From contig JALSOU010000219.1 of assembly GCA_026986305.1 (NCBI GenBank), positions 1 to 6,267 of the forward strand: a stretch of 6,267 nucleotides of DNA, read 5' to 3'. A model generated the notes under the pieces. That model ran no database searches. It saw only the letters and a list, made by a program, of their open reading frames with translations, and was not told the origin of the DNA. Each line of letters opens with the position of its first letter. Position 1 is the first letter of the stretch. Source of the stretch: Thermoplasmata archaeon (lineage in GTDB: Archaea; Thermoplasmatota; Thermoplasmata; WALJ01). Position numbers and translations under genes: made by a program. Of this stretch, positions 5,754 through 6,267 are shown in pieces.

Positions 5754-6104
5754 ATGAAGGATATGGATGGCATCCTGAACAACCTCAAATTGATGGGCGG
5801 AGTAAGAAATGTCCTTCTGGTTTCGACGAGCGGAGCTTACATTGGTGGAGAAGCGCCTAAAAATGTGCATCTTGAGACATTCACCACCATGTCAGCCATA
5901 TTGCTTGGAGCGGCCCATACTGCAACAAAGGAGCTAGGGGATAGGCTGGGACATGTGGAGGTCAACCTTGAAAACTCAAAGATACTCATCCATCCAGCAG
6001 GATCAAAGGCGCTGCTCGTCCTCAATGTGGAAAAAAGCGGCAATATCGGGGAGATAATGAAGAGGAGTGCCGAGGTGGGTAGGGAAATAGGAAGGATGCT
6101 CTGA
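5754..6104 (+). CDS. Roadblock/LC7 (MglB-like) domain protein
   Basis: A 116-residue single-domain protein of the Roadblock/LC7 superfamily. The pattern is an N-terminal helix (about 4-14), a beta hairpin with NVLLVSTSGAYIGG (19-32), a long central helix (about 40-62), strands HVEVNLENSKILIHPAGSK (67-85) and ALLVLNV (86-92), and a C-terminal helix (98-115). Members dimerise and, in characterised cases, act as GTPase-activating or scaffold partners of small Ras-like GTPases (MglB with MglA). No GTPase gene is visible nearby, so the partner is unknown. It is predicted cytoplasmic, with no signal or membrane segment. The gene has its own TATA box and ribosome-binding site, 34 bases after the methyltransferase. 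An alternative start at 5763 would remove three residues. The fold assignment is good; the function is not defined. Confidence 0.82.
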   Translation: MKDMDGILNNLKLMGGVRNVLLVSTSGAYIGGEAPKNVHLETFTTMSAILLGAAHTATKELGDRLGHVEVNLENSKILIHPAGSKALLVLNVEKSGNIGEIMKRSAEVGREIGRML

Positions 6105-6110
6105 GAGATT

Positions 6111-6120
6111 CTTTATATAA
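6111..6120 (+). promoter_or_regulatory. TATA box for the creatininase-family gene
   Basis: CTTTATATAA is the best consensus archaeal TATA box in the window. It is centred near 6115-6116, so transcription should begin close to 6140, a few bases before the ATG at 6148. A GGTGA ribosome-binding site lies at 6139-6143, so it would sit at the extreme 5' end of the mRNA. Confidence 0.65.
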
Positions 6121-6147
6121 GTATGCTGTTTTTCCTGCGGTGACCCC

Positions 6148-6267
6148 ATGAGATTAGAAGAGATGACATCTGAGGAATTCGGTAACTTCGTGGACGCTTT
6201 CACGGTTGTTGTTTTACCCATAGGTGCTGTGGAGGAGCATGGCTGGCATCTTCCCCTGAACACAGAC
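6148..6267 (+). CDS. Creatininase-family metal-dependent amidohydrolase, 3'-truncated by window edge
   Basis: Only the first 40 codons are visible, but they contain the diagnostic N-terminal signature LPIGAVEEHGWHLPLNTD. By comparison with creatininase, Glu29, His31 and Asp40 correspond to its metal ligands Glu34, His36 and Asp45, so the metal site appears intact as far as it can be seen. The family includes creatininase, the archaeal FAPy deformylase ArfB (riboflavin and F420 precursor pathway) and MftE. In an archaeon ArfB or an uncharacterised amidohydrolase is more likely than true creatininase; the visible part cannot decide. The ATG at 6148 is supported by a strong TATA box about 32 bases upstream and GGTGA at 6139-6143. 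The gene follows the Roadblock gene by 43 bases with a separate promoter. Full-length members are about 230-260 residues, so most of the gene lies outside. Confidence 0.85.
   Translation, partial: MRLEEMTSEEFGNFVDAFTVVVLPIGAVEEHGWHLPLNTD

Overview
The window is archaeal and most likely euryarchaeal, possibly from a Thermoplasmatota-type lineage; that lineage guess comes from gene content and is weak. Signs of Archaea are BRE/TATA-type promoters placed about 25 bases before start codons, GGTGA ribosome-binding sites, very short or absent leaders, heavy AGA/AGG and ATA codon use, a split glycine decarboxylase subunit (GcvPA), an FKBP of the archaeal long type, an Mtq2-like NPPY methyltransferase and a stand-alone Roadblock/LC7 protein. 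Coding density is very high: the longest gene-free stretch is about 150 bases (2498-2646), and adjacent genes overlap twice.

Layout, left to right. (1) The C-terminal two thirds of gcvPA on the + strand, cut by the left edge. (2) Converging on it with a 13-base 3' overlap, a membrane-anchored cyclophilin on the - strand (911-1660). (3) Directly upstream of the cyclophilin on the same strand, a cytoplasmic long-form FKBP with a charged Lys/Glu tail (1685-2497). (4) A divergent regulatory gap, 2498-2646, holding a perfect 15-base palindrome next to TATA-like elements facing both ways. (5) On the + strand, an 841-residue STAND-type ATPase with an N-terminal winged helix and a C-terminal TPR array, overlapping by 17 bases (6) an Mtq2/HemK-type glutamine methyltransferase. 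(7) A Roadblock/LC7 protein and (8) the first 40 codons of a creatininase-family metal hydrolase; each of these last two has its own TATA box.

Functional reading. The two prolyl isomerases form a tandem folding module with one enzyme predicted inside and one outside the membrane. The ATPase looks like a signal-responsive transcription regulator (DNA-binding head, NTPase switch, TPR sensor), and the palindrome beside its promoter is the obvious candidate operator, which could also control the divergent FKBP. Its overlap with the methyltransferase gene implies co-transcription, coupling the regulator to predicted release-factor modification. No tRNA, rRNA, CRISPR array, insertion sequence or other mobile element was recognised.
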